DNA of 33,857 nt from an uncultured Oscillospiraceae bacterium (GTDB lineage Bacteria > Bacillota > Clostridia > Oscillospirales > Oscillospiraceae): the NCBI GenBank assembly GCA_934589145.1, contig CAKTNW010000021.1, positions 1 to 33,857 on the forward strand, in the 5' to 3' direction. Under the pieces are notes generated by a model, which searched no databases, was not told the DNA's origin, and saw only the letters and a list, made by a program, of their open reading frames with translations. The translations under genes and the position numbers were made by a program. Each line of letters opens with the position of its first letter. Positions within the stretch are counted from its first letter, which is position 1. This document shows, in pieces, positions 16,082 through 23,934 of this stretch.

Positions 16082-16117
16082 AAAAAGACCTGCATCCGTT
16101 GGATGCAGGTCTTTTTT
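16082..16117. terminator. Bidirectional terminator between convergent genes
   Basis: AAAAAGACCTGCATCC (16082-16097), loop GTT... , GGATGCAGGTCTTTTT; A-run before and T-run after, so it can end both the plus-strand 407-aa gene and the minus-strand XRE gene. Confidence 0.9.
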
Positions 16118-16120
16118 TCG

Positions 16121-17095
16121 TCATCTCTCGACTTCCACCAGTGCGTCGGCGTCACAGTCGTAGGCCAATTTATAGACGGTTCCATCGGGGGCGGTGTAGG
16201 TCAAACGCAGGGTATGGCTGCGGAACTGGAACGTCCCCACCTGGAGCGTACCTCTTTCGGTGTCACAGCCCGGAGACACCAGACTGCTCTCCGCCAGCAA
16301 TTGGCGGATATGGGTGCCCATCTCCGGGCGGACGGCAGTCAGGCGGGTCTCCTTGAAATCCGTAAAGTTCCAGAGGGAGAAGTCGCTGCCGCGTTCCGCT
16401 GTCTGAGAATCAGTGACGGCCATGGCATATACGCCGTCCGCCGACCAGTAGAAGCAGCGGAAGGTGTCGCCCTTCTCGGAGGCGAGGCTGACGTAGGTTT
16501 TTTGGCTCTCGTCGCCGGCCAGATAGTACCGGCCCTTCCAGGCCCGCACCAGCACCTGATCGTCATTGAACAGACTGGCGGGATACGCCTCGATGCTGAT
16601 GGTCTTGTCGATAGGCGAATGCTGGCGCTTGAAGATGTTGTAGGTCTCACCGATGCGCTGGTTGTAGATCAGAAAACCGCCATAGGCTGCAAGAGCCAAC
16701 ACGGCAAAGATAATAACGCCGGCCTGTATGCGCCGGAACAGCTTCTTCCGCCGCTGCCATAGACTCTCCTGTGAAATATCCAGCACCGCCTGCACGGCGG
16801 GGGAGGCGGCTTCCGGGGCGTTCGATTCCGGAGCGGCGGGCTCCGGGGTGGGGGTGATGTCAGGTTCCAAGGGCTCCTCCTTTTCTGCGGCGCGGCAGGT
16901 CAGCAGGTCGTCCACACGCAGGCCCAGGGCCGCCGCCAGCGGCTGCAGAAGGGTCACGTCGGGGTAGCTGAGCCCGCGCTCCCATTTGCTGACGGCCTTG
17001 TCCGTGATGTGCAGCCTTCCCGCCAGCTGCTGCTGGGTCAGTCCCTGCCGCTTTCGGTTTTCGGCGATGAACGCGCCGAACAGTTCCTTATCCAA
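16121..17095 (-). CDS. XRE-family regulator with membrane anchor and external domain
   Basis: 324 residues from the TTG at 17095, which follows AGGTGA at proper distance and gives MDKELFGAFIAENRKRQG, the usual start of this group; the ATG at 17116 (7 residues longer) has no ribosome-binding site. Residues ~5-65 are a Cro/CI helix-turn-helix (LTQQQLAGRLHITDKAVSKWERGLSYPDVTLL). A Pro/Glu/Ala-rich linker follows, then one membrane helix (AGVIIFAVLALAAYGGFLIY) and a ~190-residue extracytoplasmic domain with repeated Tyr/Trp/Asp strands (FRCFYWSADGVYAMAVTDS). This is a one-component membrane-bound regulator that could read an outside signal directly to DNA. Target genes are unknown; the adjacent convergent membrane protein is a candidate partner only by position. 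Confidence 0.88.
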   Translation of the reverse strand: MDKELFGAFIAENRKRQGLTQQQLAGRLHITDKAVSKWERGLSYPDVTLLQPLAAALGLRVDDLLTCRAAEKEEPLEPDITPTPEPAAPESNAPEAASPAVQAVLDISQESLWQRRKKLFRRIQAGVIIFAVLALAAYGGFLIYNQRIGETYNIFKRQHSPIDKTISIEAYPASLFNDDQVLVRAWKGRYYLAGDESQKTYVSLASEKGDTFRCFYWSADGVYAMAVTDSQTAERGSDFSLWNFTDFKETRLTAVRPEMGTHIRQLLAESSLVSPGCDTERGTLQVGTFQFRSHTLRLTYTAPDGTVYKLAYDCDADALVEVER

Positions 17096-17203
17096 AGTGA
17101 TCACCTCGCCATTCATTGTACCAGAAGCGGAGAAAAAAGCAACCGACCAGCGGTTTAGGCGGCCTTTTCTCCCTGCACGGATCGAATTCTGTGGGACAAA
17201 CGG

Positions 17204-17276
17204 TTGCGAAATGTAAAATTTGTGCTATAATAAAATGATCACTCTGCGCCTCATGGGCCGCCGCGCCCGCATGAGG
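17204..17276 (+). promoter_or_regulatory. pncB promoter and leader hairpin
   Basis: TTGCGA (17204-17209), 16-bp spacer, TATAAT (17226-17231). In the short leader CCTCATGGGC pairs with GCCCGCATGAGG (17249-17276) as a stable hairpin without a T-run, ending 30 nt before the ATG; it may modulate translation. Confidence 0.65.
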
Positions 17277-17306
17277 TATTATTGAGAATTTGAGGTTTTA
17301 CTGGAA

Positions 17307-18758
17307 ATGAATACTGCCGAAAAGCTGAACATGACCATGCTGTGCGACTTTTACGAGCTGACCATGGGCAACGGATACTTCCGCAACGGATACAAGGATC
17401 GCATCACCTATTTCGATGTGTTCTTCCGCAAGGTGCCCGATCAGGGCGGCTTCGCCATCGCCGCCGGTTTGGAGCAGTTGATCGACTACATCGAAAACCT
17501 GCATTTCAGCGAAGAGGACATCGCCTATCTCCGCAGCCGCAATCTGTTCTGCGAGGAGTTTCTGGACTATCTGCGGGACTTCCGCTTCACCGGCGATATC
17601 TACGCCATCCCCGAGGGTACCCCCGTGTTTCCCCGTGAGCCGCTGGTGGTGGTGCGCGCCCCGTCCATCGAGGCCCAGCTCATCGAGACCTTCACGCTGC
17701 TGACCATCAACCACCAGAGCCTGATCGCCACCAAGGCCAACCGCATCTGCCGCGCCGCCAACGGCCGCACGGTGCTGGAGTTCGGCTCCCGCCGGGCCCA
17801 GGGCGCGGACGCCGCCATCATCGGCGCCCGCGCGGCGTACATCGGCGGCTGCGCCGGTACCGCCTGCACCATCTCCGACCAGCTCTACGGCGTGCCCGCC
17901 GGCGGCACCATGGCCCACGCCTGGGTGCAGATGTTTGACACCGAGTACGAGGCCTTCAAGACCTACTGCGAGACGTATCCCACCAACGCCACGCTGCTGG
18001 TGGACACCTACAACACGCTGAAATCCGGCGTGCCCAACGCCATTCGCGCCTTCAACGAGGTGCTGCGCCCCATGGGCATCAGCAAGTGCGGCATCCGCCT
18101 GGACAGCGGTGACATGGCCTATCTCAGCCAGAAGGCCCGCAAGATGCTGGACGAGGCCGGCTGGCCCGAGTGCCAGATCAGCGTGTCCAACTCCCTGGAC
18201 GAGCGGCTGATCCAGAACCTGTTCCTGCAGGGCGCCCAGATCGACATGTTCGGCGTGGGTGAGCGGATGATCACCGCCAAGAGCGAGCCGGTGTTCGGCG
18301 GCGTGTACAAGCTGACCGCCGTAGAGAATGAGCAGGGCGAGATCATCCCCAAGATCAAGTGCAGCGAGAATGTGGAGAAGATCACCATCCCCCACTTCAA
18401 GAAGGTGTACCGCCTGTATAACAAGGACAACGGCAAGGCCATCGCCGACTACATGACCGTCTATGACGAGGTGGTGGACGAGAACGAGCCCATGATGCTC
18501 TTCGACCCCTACGCCACCTGGAAGACCAAGAACGTCTGCAATTACCAGGCCCGTGAGCTGCTGGTGCCCGTGTTCCTGAAGGGCAAGAGGGTGTACGAAT
18601 CCCCCGCCCTGAAGGACATCCAGACCTACTGCAAGCAGCAGGTGGACACCCTGTGGGACGAGATCAAGCGCTTCGATAACCCCCAGACCTATTATGTGGA
18701 TCTCAGCCAGAAGCTGTGGGACATCCAGCAGGAACTCCTGCGCAAGAACCGGAATTGA
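17307..18758 (+). CDS. pncB: Nicotinate phosphoribosyltransferase
   Basis: 483 residues, the longer clostridial/Bacillus form (YueK-like). It converts nicotinate and PRPP to nicotinate mononucleotide, the salvage entry to NAD, in the cytosol. Signatures: MTMLCDFYELTMGNGYF at the N-terminus, VDVFFRK-like TYFDVFFRKVPDQGGFAI, the phosphate-site stretch LEFGSRRAQGADAAI, the substrate region AYIGGCAGTACT, and GIRLDSGDMAYLS for the acidic metal/PRPP site, with GVGERMITAKSEPVFGGVYKL near the C-terminal part. The gene is alone, with its own promoter. Together with NADAR and NnrD it is one of three NAD(P)-related genes in the window, though in separate operons. Confidence 0.96.
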   Translation: MNTAEKLNMTMLCDFYELTMGNGYFRNGYKDRITYFDVFFRKVPDQGGFAIAAGLEQLIDYIENLHFSEEDIAYLRSRNLFCEEFLDYLRDFRFTGDIYAIPEGTPVFPREPLVVVRAPSIEAQLIETFTLLTINHQSLIATKANRICRAANGRTVLEFGSRRAQGADAAIIGARAAYIGGCAGTACTISDQLYGVPAGGTMAHAWVQMFDTEYEAFKTYCETYPTNATLLVDTYNTLKSGVPNAIRAFNEVLRPMGISKCGIRLDSGDMAYLSQKARKMLDEAGWPECQISVSNSLDERLIQNLFLQGAQIDMFGVGERMITAKSEPVFGGVYKLTAVENEQGEIIPKIKCSENVEKITIPHFKKVYRLYNKDNGKAIADYMTVYDEVVDENEPMMLFDPYATWKTKNVCNYQARELLVPVFLKGKRVYESPALKDIQTYCKQQVDTLWDEIKRFDNPQTYYVDLSQKLWDIQQELLRKNRN

Positions 18759-18790
18759 GGCGGGAGAGTAAGACCCCTGCATGATACGCG

Positions 18791-18870
18791 GCGGCATGTG
18801 GTCATGCCGCCCTACGGAATAACCACCGACCCCTTCGTAGGGCGGGGTGACCTCACCCCGCCGCCCCTAC
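18791..18870. repeat. Two intergenic palindromes upstream of cls (second of GTAGGG family)
   Basis: GCGGCATG-TGGT-CATGCCGC (18791-18810) and GTAGGGCGGGGTGACC...CCGCCCCTAC (18837-18870, core stem GGCGGGGTGA/TCACCCCGCC 18841-18862). The second is nearly identical to 222-247, showing that this palindrome is a dispersed family. Confidence 0.75.
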
Positions 18871-18904
18871 GCAATCCCTCGTTATCCCTATCGAAAGGAG
18901 CCGT

Positions 18905-20455
18905 ATGAAGAAGCACCAGGTACAACAGAAGACAGAACGCCGGATCGGCGCGGGACTGCGCCTGGCGCTGGTGGCGATCCTGCTGCTGGCCCAGATCGCC
19001 CTGGTCATCGGCCTTTCCAAGCTTTTGCAGCAGCGGATGGCCGTGGCCTATACCCTGCTGGAGATCGCGGCACTGTTCAGCGCCGTGCGGGTCTATAACC
19101 GCCCCGGCAGCAGCTATAAGATCGGCTGGATATTGCTGATCCTGGCGGTGCCGGTGGCGGGCCTGATCCTCTACTGGCTGTGGAACGGCGAGAGCAGCGC
19201 CAAGCGTCTGACGTTGAAAAAGCTGCCCCTTCCCGCCGAGAGCGCCGCCCAGACGGCCCAGAGCTGTGCCGCCATGGCGGCCCTGCGGCAGCGTGAGCCG
19301 GAGTGGAGCCGCCTGGCCTGCTATATGGAGCGCCACGGCTTCCCCCTGTACGACGGCACGGAGGCGGTGTATCTGGACACCGGCGAGGCGTATCTCAACG
19401 ACCTGCTGGCCCATCTGGAGCAGGCGGAGCGCTTCATCTTCCTGGAGTACTATATCGTGGCCCGGGGCGACCTCTTCGACCGGGTGCTGACCATCTTCCG
19501 CCGCAAGCGGGCGGAGGGCGTGGAGATCAAGTTCCTCTTTGACGATTTCGGCAGCATGATGCGCTTCGGCAGCGAGGAGACCGACGCCCTGAAGGCCATC
19601 GGCGTTGAGGTCATGGTGTTCAACCCGGTGCACCAGTATGTGAACCGGCTGTACTTCAACTACCGCGACCACCGGAAGATCGCCTGCATCGACGGTGAGG
19701 TGGCCTATACCGGCGGCGCCAACCTGGCGGACGAGTACGCCAACCTGATGGAGCGCTTCGGCTACTGGAAGGACTGCGGCGTGCGCCTGACGGGCCGGGG
19801 CGCCTGGGGCCTGACCCGGGAGTTCATCCACCTGTGGGAGCGGATGGGCGGCACCCTGGACAACGACTACGACTTCTACCGTCCCCGCTTCGGCGGCGAG
19901 GGCAGGGGCTTCGTCCAGCCCTTTGTGGACGGCCCGGACAACAACCCCATCAACACCGCCGAGGACGCGTTCCTCCAACTGATCTGCGGCGCCCGGGAGA
20001 CGCTGATCGTCACCACGCCGTATCTGGCCATCGACGAGCCCATGATGCGGGCCCTGTGTCTGGCGGCGGACAGCGGCGTGCGGACCAGGCTGCTGATGCC
20101 CGGCGTCCCCGACCACAAGTTCGCCTATCTGGTGGCCCAGAGCTACTGGGGTGAGCTGATGCGCCACGGGGTGGAGATCTACACCTTTACCCCCGGCCTG
20201 CTCCACGGCAAAACGGTGCTGGCTGACGGCGAGATGGCCTTCGTGGGCTCGGTGAACATGGACTACCGCAGCTTCCAGCTCCATTTCGAGTGCGGCACGC
20301 TGCTGTACGGCACCGATGTATCCCAGCCGCTGGCGGAGGACATGGCCCGCATCATGGCCCAGGGCCAGCGGGTGACTATGGCCCGGTGGAAGGGCCGCCC
20401 CTGGTATCAGAAGGCGCTGGGCACGCTGCTGCGGCTGTTCGCCATGTGGATGTAA
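18905..20455 (+). CDS. cls: Cardiolipin synthase (phospholipase D family)
   Basis: 516 residues. Two N-terminal membrane helices (ALVAILLLAQIALVIGLSKLL and YKIGWILLILAVPVAGLILYWLW) with a PLDc_N segment are followed by two PLD catalytic HKD motifs: HRKIACIDGEVAYTGGANLADEY (first) and HGKTVLADGEMAFVGSVNMDYRSF (second), both complete (HxK...GG/GS-xN). It condenses two phosphatidylglycerol molecules to cardiolipin and glycerol in the membrane. The ATG follows GAAAGGAG. The C-terminus (ALGTLLRLFAMWM) is amphipathic. A small membrane protein gene follows 16 nt later and is probably co-transcribed. Confidence 0.95.
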   Translation: MKKHQVQQKTERRIGAGLRLALVAILLLAQIALVIGLSKLLQQRMAVAYTLLEIAALFSAVRVYNRPGSSYKIGWILLILAVPVAGLILYWLWNGESSAKRLTLKKLPLPAESAAQTAQSCAAMAALRQREPEWSRLACYMERHGFPLYDGTEAVYLDTGEAYLNDLLAHLEQAERFIFLEYYIVARGDLFDRVLTIFRRKRAEGVEIKFLFDDFGSMMRFGSEETDALKAIGVEVMVFNPVHQYVNRLYFNYRDHRKIACIDGEVAYTGGANLADEYANLMERFGYWKDCGVRLTGRGAWGLTREFIHLWERMGGTLDNDYDFYRPRFGGEGRGFVQPFVDGPDNNPINTAEDAFLQLICGARETLIVTTPYLAIDEPMMRALCLAADSGVRTRLLMPGVPDHKFAYLVAQSYWGELMRHGVEIYTFTPGLLHGKTVLADGEMAFVGSVNMDYRSFQLHFECGTLLYGTDVSQPLAEDMARIMAQGQRVTMARWKGRPWYQKALGTLLRLFAMWM

Positions 20456-20471
20456 GAATGAGGTCAGACCT

Positions 20472-21068
20472 ATGAAATTACTGGAACCGAAATACCGTAA
20501 GCTGATGCGCACGCTGGCTATCCCCGCGGCGCTGATCTTTGTGCTGGCCATCATCGCCATGGCCACCGGCGCCATGTCCCTGTCCTACGGCGGCGTGGCC
20601 GTCGATGACGCGGGGCGGCTGTATCTGGGCCGCGGCGGCAAGATCGAGGTGTACGAATCGGGCGAGAAGGTGGACACCCTCCGGCCCGACGTGGACAAGA
20701 GCTATGTGTTCACCATCCGGGACGGGCAGCTCCTGCTGTCCACCGGCAAGGTGGCCGTCACCATGGATCTCCAGGGCAGCACCGTTGATCGCAAAACCGA
20801 CGAGGGCGGCGCGCTGTATCAGGAGCTGAAGCCCCTGCGCCGCAGCTTCACCGCCACCGACGGCACGGTGTACACCCTGCGCCATGAGATGCTGGCCGCC
20901 CAGGTGGTCACCGATGACGGCGCGGTGCTGTACTGTGAGCCGGGCTGGGCCAACGCCCTCAAGCCCCTGCTGACCCTGGCGGGGCTGTATGTGATCTTCG
21001 CCGCCGGATATATCGCCCTGGATCGCTTCGCCATGCTGGAGGCTTCCGGCGCGCTGGATCAGTCGTGA
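20472..21068 (+). CDS. Small membrane protein of unknown function downstream of cls
   Basis: 198 residues, not recognised. One helix near the N-terminus (LAIPAALIFVLAIIAMATGAMSL) and one near the C-terminus (LKPLLTLAGLYVIFAAGYIAL) bracket an external domain of ~130 residues. This domain is rich in short strand-turn units (VDDAGRLYLGRGGKIEVYES, VFTIRDGQLLLSTGKVAVTMD, DGTVYTLRHEMLAAQVVTDDG), reminiscent of a few beta-propeller-like repeats. The spacing of 16 nt to cls suggests co-expression and a membrane-linked role. A weak ribosome-binding site (GAGG) is within the cls end. Confidence 0.78.
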   Translation: MKLLEPKYRKLMRTLAIPAALIFVLAIIAMATGAMSLSYGGVAVDDAGRLYLGRGGKIEVYESGEKVDTLRPDVDKSYVFTIRDGQLLLSTGKVAVTMDLQGSTVDRKTDEGGALYQELKPLRRSFTATDGTVYTLRHEMLAAQVVTDDGAVLYCEPGWANALKPLLTLAGLYVIFAAGYIALDRFAMLEASGALDQS

Positions 21069-21100
21069 AGAAAGCGGCAAAATTTTTCCCCCGCCATATC

Positions 21101-21129
21101 TTGACAAATACCTACCTGTGTGCTATGAT
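21101..21129 (+). promoter_or_regulatory. thiT promoter
   Basis: TTGACA (21101-21106), 17-bp spacer, TATGAT (21124-21129). Transcription would start just before the TPP riboswitch. Confidence 0.85.
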
Positions 21130-21141
21130 GAACCTACAATA

Positions 21142-21239
21142 CAAGGGGTGCTGGTGCAAACCGGCTGAGATACAGCGTATCGCCGCTGTGATCCCTCGAA
21201 CCTGATCCGGATAATGCCGGCGTAGGAATGTGGTCATAG
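21142..21239 (+). ncRNA. TPP riboswitch (THI element)
   Basis: The conserved aptamer parts are complete: GGGGTGCTGG...CCGGCTGAGAT with the thi-box CUGAGA bulge, then GATCCCTCGAACCTGATC and GATAATGCCGGCGTAGGAA. TPP binding would favour the terminator at 21255-21288, shutting off the thiamine transporter when the cofactor is plentiful. Confidence 0.97.
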
Positions 21240-21254
21240 TGAATGGTTTCTTTT

Positions 21255-21288
21255 CACCGCATTGCATCGCCCGCAATGCGGTGTTTCT
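21255..21288 (+). terminator. Riboswitch-controlled terminator upstream of thiT
   Basis: CACCGCATTGC (21255-21265) with GCAATGCGGTG (21273-21283), 11-bp perfect stem, then TTTCTGT; located between the TPP aptamer and thiT. Confidence 0.88.
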
Positions 21289-21352
21289 GTAAGGAGCCCC
21301 TCCCGAGGAAAGCCGCCCGGACAGAGCATGTTTTCTTAGGAGGTTACATCAA

Positions 21353-21913
21353 ATGAATCACATGAAGCTTCGCGCTCTGTGCGAGGGCGCTATCATGGTG
21401 GCGGCCGGTACGGCCCTCAGCTTTATCAAGCTGTTTGAGCTGCCTCAGGGCGGCAGCATCGGCATCGGCATGCTGCCCCTGCTGTTCTACTGTGTGCGCT
21501 GGGGCTGGAAGGAAGGCCTGCTGGCGTCCTTTGCCTACGGCCTTTTGCAGTTGATCTTTGACGGCGCCTATGCCTGGGGCTGGACCAGCATGCTGCTGGA
21601 CTACATCCTGGCCTATGGCGTGCTGGGCTTTGCCGGTCTCTTTGCTCACAAGAAGAGCGGCATCTTTACCGGTACCGTGGTGGGCTGCGTGCTGCGCTTC
21701 ATCGTCCACTTCATCAGCGGCATCACCATTTACCGCATCTATGAGCCCACCGTGCTCTTCAACACCACCTGGCTGAACCCCTATCTGTACTCCGCCGCCT
21801 ACAACGGCAGCTATGTGGGTATCGACATGGTCATCTGCCTTGTGATCTTTGCGGTGCTGTATAAGCCTCTGAAGAAGTATCTGACGGGCGAGGATCTGCA
21901 GGCCGCCAAATAA
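21353..21913 (+). CDS. thiT: Thiamine ECF transporter S component ThiT
   Basis: 186 residues with about six membrane helices. The opening LRALCEGAIMVAAGTALSFIKLFELPQGGSI resembles ThiT of Firmicutes, including the Trp/Gly-rich stretch YCVRWGWKEGLLASFAYGLLQL, and the conserved end AYNGSYVGIDMVICLVIFAVL. ThiT binds thiamine with high affinity and works with the shared EcfAA'T energising module, encoded elsewhere. The TPP riboswitch directly upstream confirms the thiamine role. AGGAGGT is 8 nt before the ATG. The gene is monocistronic, ended by 21987-22018. Confidence 0.96.
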   Translation: MNHMKLRALCEGAIMVAAGTALSFIKLFELPQGGSIGIGMLPLLFYCVRWGWKEGLLASFAYGLLQLIFDGAYAWGWTSMLLDYILAYGVLGFAGLFAHKKSGIFTGTVVGCVLRFIVHFISGITIYRIYEPTVLFNTTWLNPYLYSAAYNGSYVGIDMVICLVIFAVLYKPLKKYLTGEDLQAAK

Positions 21914-21986
21914 ATTTGCTACTGATTCTTCTCTCTCCCCTGTCGTTTTTGTGCTTGGCGGCGTGTCAGTCAATAACGCGCCGCCG

Positions 21987-22020
21987 CAGAAACCCCCGCC
22001 TTCCGGCGGGGGTTTCTGTT
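21987..22020 (+). terminator. Terminator of thiT
   Basis: CAGAAACCCCCGCC (21987-22000), loop TTCC, GGCGGGGGTTTCTG (22005-22018), 14-bp perfect stem with T-rich 3' arm. Confidence 0.85.
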
Positions 22021-22044
22021 TGCTGACAGCGATGCGATGACATG

Positions 22045-22090
22045 AAAAAGGGCATAGAGACGGGATAATTCCCTGTCTCTATGCCCTTTT
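22045..22090. terminator. Bidirectional terminator between thiT and alr
   Basis: AAAAAGGGCATAGAGACGGG (22045-22064) pairs with the complement 22071-22090 ending in CCCTTTT, with one bulge. It lies 20 nt after the alr stop on the minus strand and ends the nnrD-lipoprotein-alr transcript. Confidence 0.9.
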
Positions 22091-22109
22091 ATGCTGCGAT
22101 TTGCACCCC

Positions 22110-23279
22110 TTACATCCGAAGAAGAAGTTCCTTCTCCACCACCTTGCCGCCCTGCAGGTACACGCGGGGCACCCGCTTGCTGACGGCGCAGGTCAGCTCA
22201 TAGGAGACGGTGCCTGCCAGCGCCGCCAGATCGTCCACGCTGGCGCGGCGGCCGAAGATCTCCACCTCGTCGCCCACCTGCACGCCGGGCAGGTCGGTCA
22301 GGTCGATCATGGACATATCCATGCAGATCCTGCCCCGCTGGGGCGCGGGGCCGTCCGCCGTCATCATGGCGCAGCGGCCCGACAGCACTCGGAAAAACCC
22401 GTCGGCATAGCCGTAGGGCACCACGCCCATGCGGGTGGTGCGGGGGGTGGTGTACAGCCGCCCGTAGCTGATGTCCACGCCGGGGGCGTAGGTCTTGATG
22501 GTGCTGACGGTGGTTTTCAGGGTCATCACCGGCACAAGGCCCAGCTCTTTTGCCGCCGGCGTGCAGCCGTACAGCAGGATGCCGGGCCGCACCATGTCCA
22601 GATACGTCTCCGGATACGCGGCCACCGCGCCGGAGTTGGCGCAGTGCCGGATGGCGAAGGGCCTGCCCAGCCGCTGCTCCACGGCGGCGATGACCCGGCG
22701 GAACAGGTTAAACTGCGCCAGGGTGTAGGCGCGGCTGTCCGCGTCCGGCTCGTCGGCCACGGCGAAGTGGGTGAAGATGCCCTCCGCCTCCAGTCCCGGC
22801 AGGCGGCAGGCGTGGCAGATGCCCTCCACGCCGGTGTCGAACATGTCGCCGCCGCAGAGATAGCCCAGCCGGGACATGCCGGTGTCCACCTTGATGTGCA
22901 CCTTCAGCGTGCCGCCGCACTTGACGGCCTCGGCGCTGTACTCCTCCGCCTTGGCGGCGCAGGTCACCGCCTGGGTGATGTGCAGGTCGATCAGGTTCTT
23001 CACCTGCTCACGGGGCGTGTGGCCCAGGATCAGGATGGGCATGGCGATGCCGTTGTGGCGCAGCTCCATGGCCTCGTCGATGCTGGACACCGCCAGATAA
23101 TCGGCGCCCAGCCCCTCCAGCGTCCGCGCCACCTGCACGGCGCCGTGTCCGTAGCCGTCGGCCTTCACCACCCCCAGAAACTTCACGCCGGGGCCGACGT
23201 GGGCCCGCAGGGCCGTATAGTTGTGGGCCAGCGCGTCGAGGTCGATCTCGGCCCAGGTTCTCCGTAATGTGGATTCCAT
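22110..23279 (-). CDS. alr: Alanine racemase
   Basis: 389 residues. It makes D-alanine for peptidoglycan in the cytosol using PLP. The N-terminal barrel has the PLP lysine in VVKADGYGHGAVQVA, then HIKVDTGMSRLGY and FTHFAVADEPD; the C-terminal part has the catalytic Tyr region DISYGRLYTTPRTTRMGVVPYGYADGF and GRICMDMSMIDLTDLPGVQVGD. The start MESTLRRTWAEIDLDALAHNY is typical and follows AAGGAGG. It is the last gene of an operon after nnrD and the lipoprotein gene (34 nt gap). In Clostridioides difficile the spore-germination lipoprotein gene gerS is paired with alr2, a similar arrangement; here this gives the context but not proof of a germination role. Confidence 0.96.
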   Translation of the reverse strand: MESTLRRTWAEIDLDALAHNYTALRAHVGPGVKFLGVVKADGYGHGAVQVARTLEGLGADYLAVSSIDEAMELRHNGIAMPILILGHTPREQVKNLIDLHITQAVTCAAKAEEYSAEAVKCGGTLKVHIKVDTGMSRLGYLCGGDMFDTGVEGICHACRLPGLEAEGIFTHFAVADEPDADSRAYTLAQFNLFRRVIAAVEQRLGRPFAIRHCANSGAVAAYPETYLDMVRPGILLYGCTPAAKELGLVPVMTLKTTVSTIKTYAPGVDISYGRLYTTPRTTRMGVVPYGYADGFFRVLSGRCAMMTADGPAPQRGRICMDMSMIDLTDLPGVQVGDEVEIFGRRASVDDLAALAGTVSYELTCAVSKRVPRVYLQGGKVVEKELLLRM

Positions 23280-23313
23280 CTGTATTTCCTCCTTGTACCA
23301 TCGGTTGGTAGGG

Positions 23314-23892
23314 TCAATTCTCCGATTCGTTCAGTGTGCAGGAAAAGGCCAGCAGCTTCGCCGATACCACCACCGCGCCGTCGGCGGAAAACTCCGCGTA
23401 CCGGGGCAGCAGCGTCTCCGCGTCCAGCCACGCCGTGCATGTCAGCGGCGTATCCCCGGCGGTGGTGTCCAGCGTCAGGCGACAGCACGCCGTGTCCTCC
23501 AGCGTCTCCCGGCTCTCCTCCAGCAGATAGCCGCTGCCGATGGCGCGCAGCAGAAGGGGGAGGGCGTTGACCGGCCCGAACCGCCCCACGCTGCCCGGCG
23601 ACAGCACCGCCCCGTCATAGGCGATGGTCAGCTCGTCGCCGGACACCGTGGCCGATACCCCCGCCACCGTCTCCGGCGCGGTGACGGTCACGGTGGAGCT
23701 TTCCGGCGTAAAGGCGCACTGCAGGGTGAAGCTCCGGTTCTCCTGCGGAGTGTGGAACGTGACCTCCGCCTCCATCTGCGCGGTATGGATACGGCTGTAC
23801 TGGGCCTGGATATCCGCCGCCGCGCCGCTCTTTTTGCCGCAGCCGCCGCACAGAAGCAGCAGGCACAGCGGCAGGATCAGCATGCGTTTCAT
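23314..23892 (-). CDS. Lipoprotein of unknown function next to alr (GerS/LolA-like candidate)
   Basis: 192 residues. The signal MKRMLILPLCLLLLCGGC ends in a lipobox (LCGGC; lipidated Cys at residue 18), so it is anchored on the outer membrane face. The mature part is beta-rich and Thr/Val-rich: MEAEVTFHTPQENRSFTLQCAFTPESSTVTV, GDELTIAYDGAVLSPG, CRLTLDTTAGDTPLTCTAWLDAETLLPRYAEFS. This alternation, with a carrier-like ending, recalls LolA-fold lipoproteins, including C. difficile GerS, which is also encoded next to an alanine racemase. The similarity is judged by context and pattern only. The gene is 42 nt after nnrD and 34 nt before alr, all minus strand, one operon. The ATG follows GGAGGG. 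Confidence 0.82.
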   Translation of the reverse strand: MKRMLILPLCLLLLCGGCGKKSGAAADIQAQYSRIHTAQMEAEVTFHTPQENRSFTLQCAFTPESSTVTVTAPETVAGVSATVSGDELTIAYDGAVLSPGSVGRFGPVNALPLLLRAIGSGYLLEESRETLEDTACCRLTLDTTAGDTPLTCTAWLDAETLLPRYAEFSADGAVVVSAKLLAFSCTLNESEN

Positions 23893-23934
23893 GTGATTCT
23901 CCCTCCGAAAACGTGATCTCGGAAGGCATTCCCT

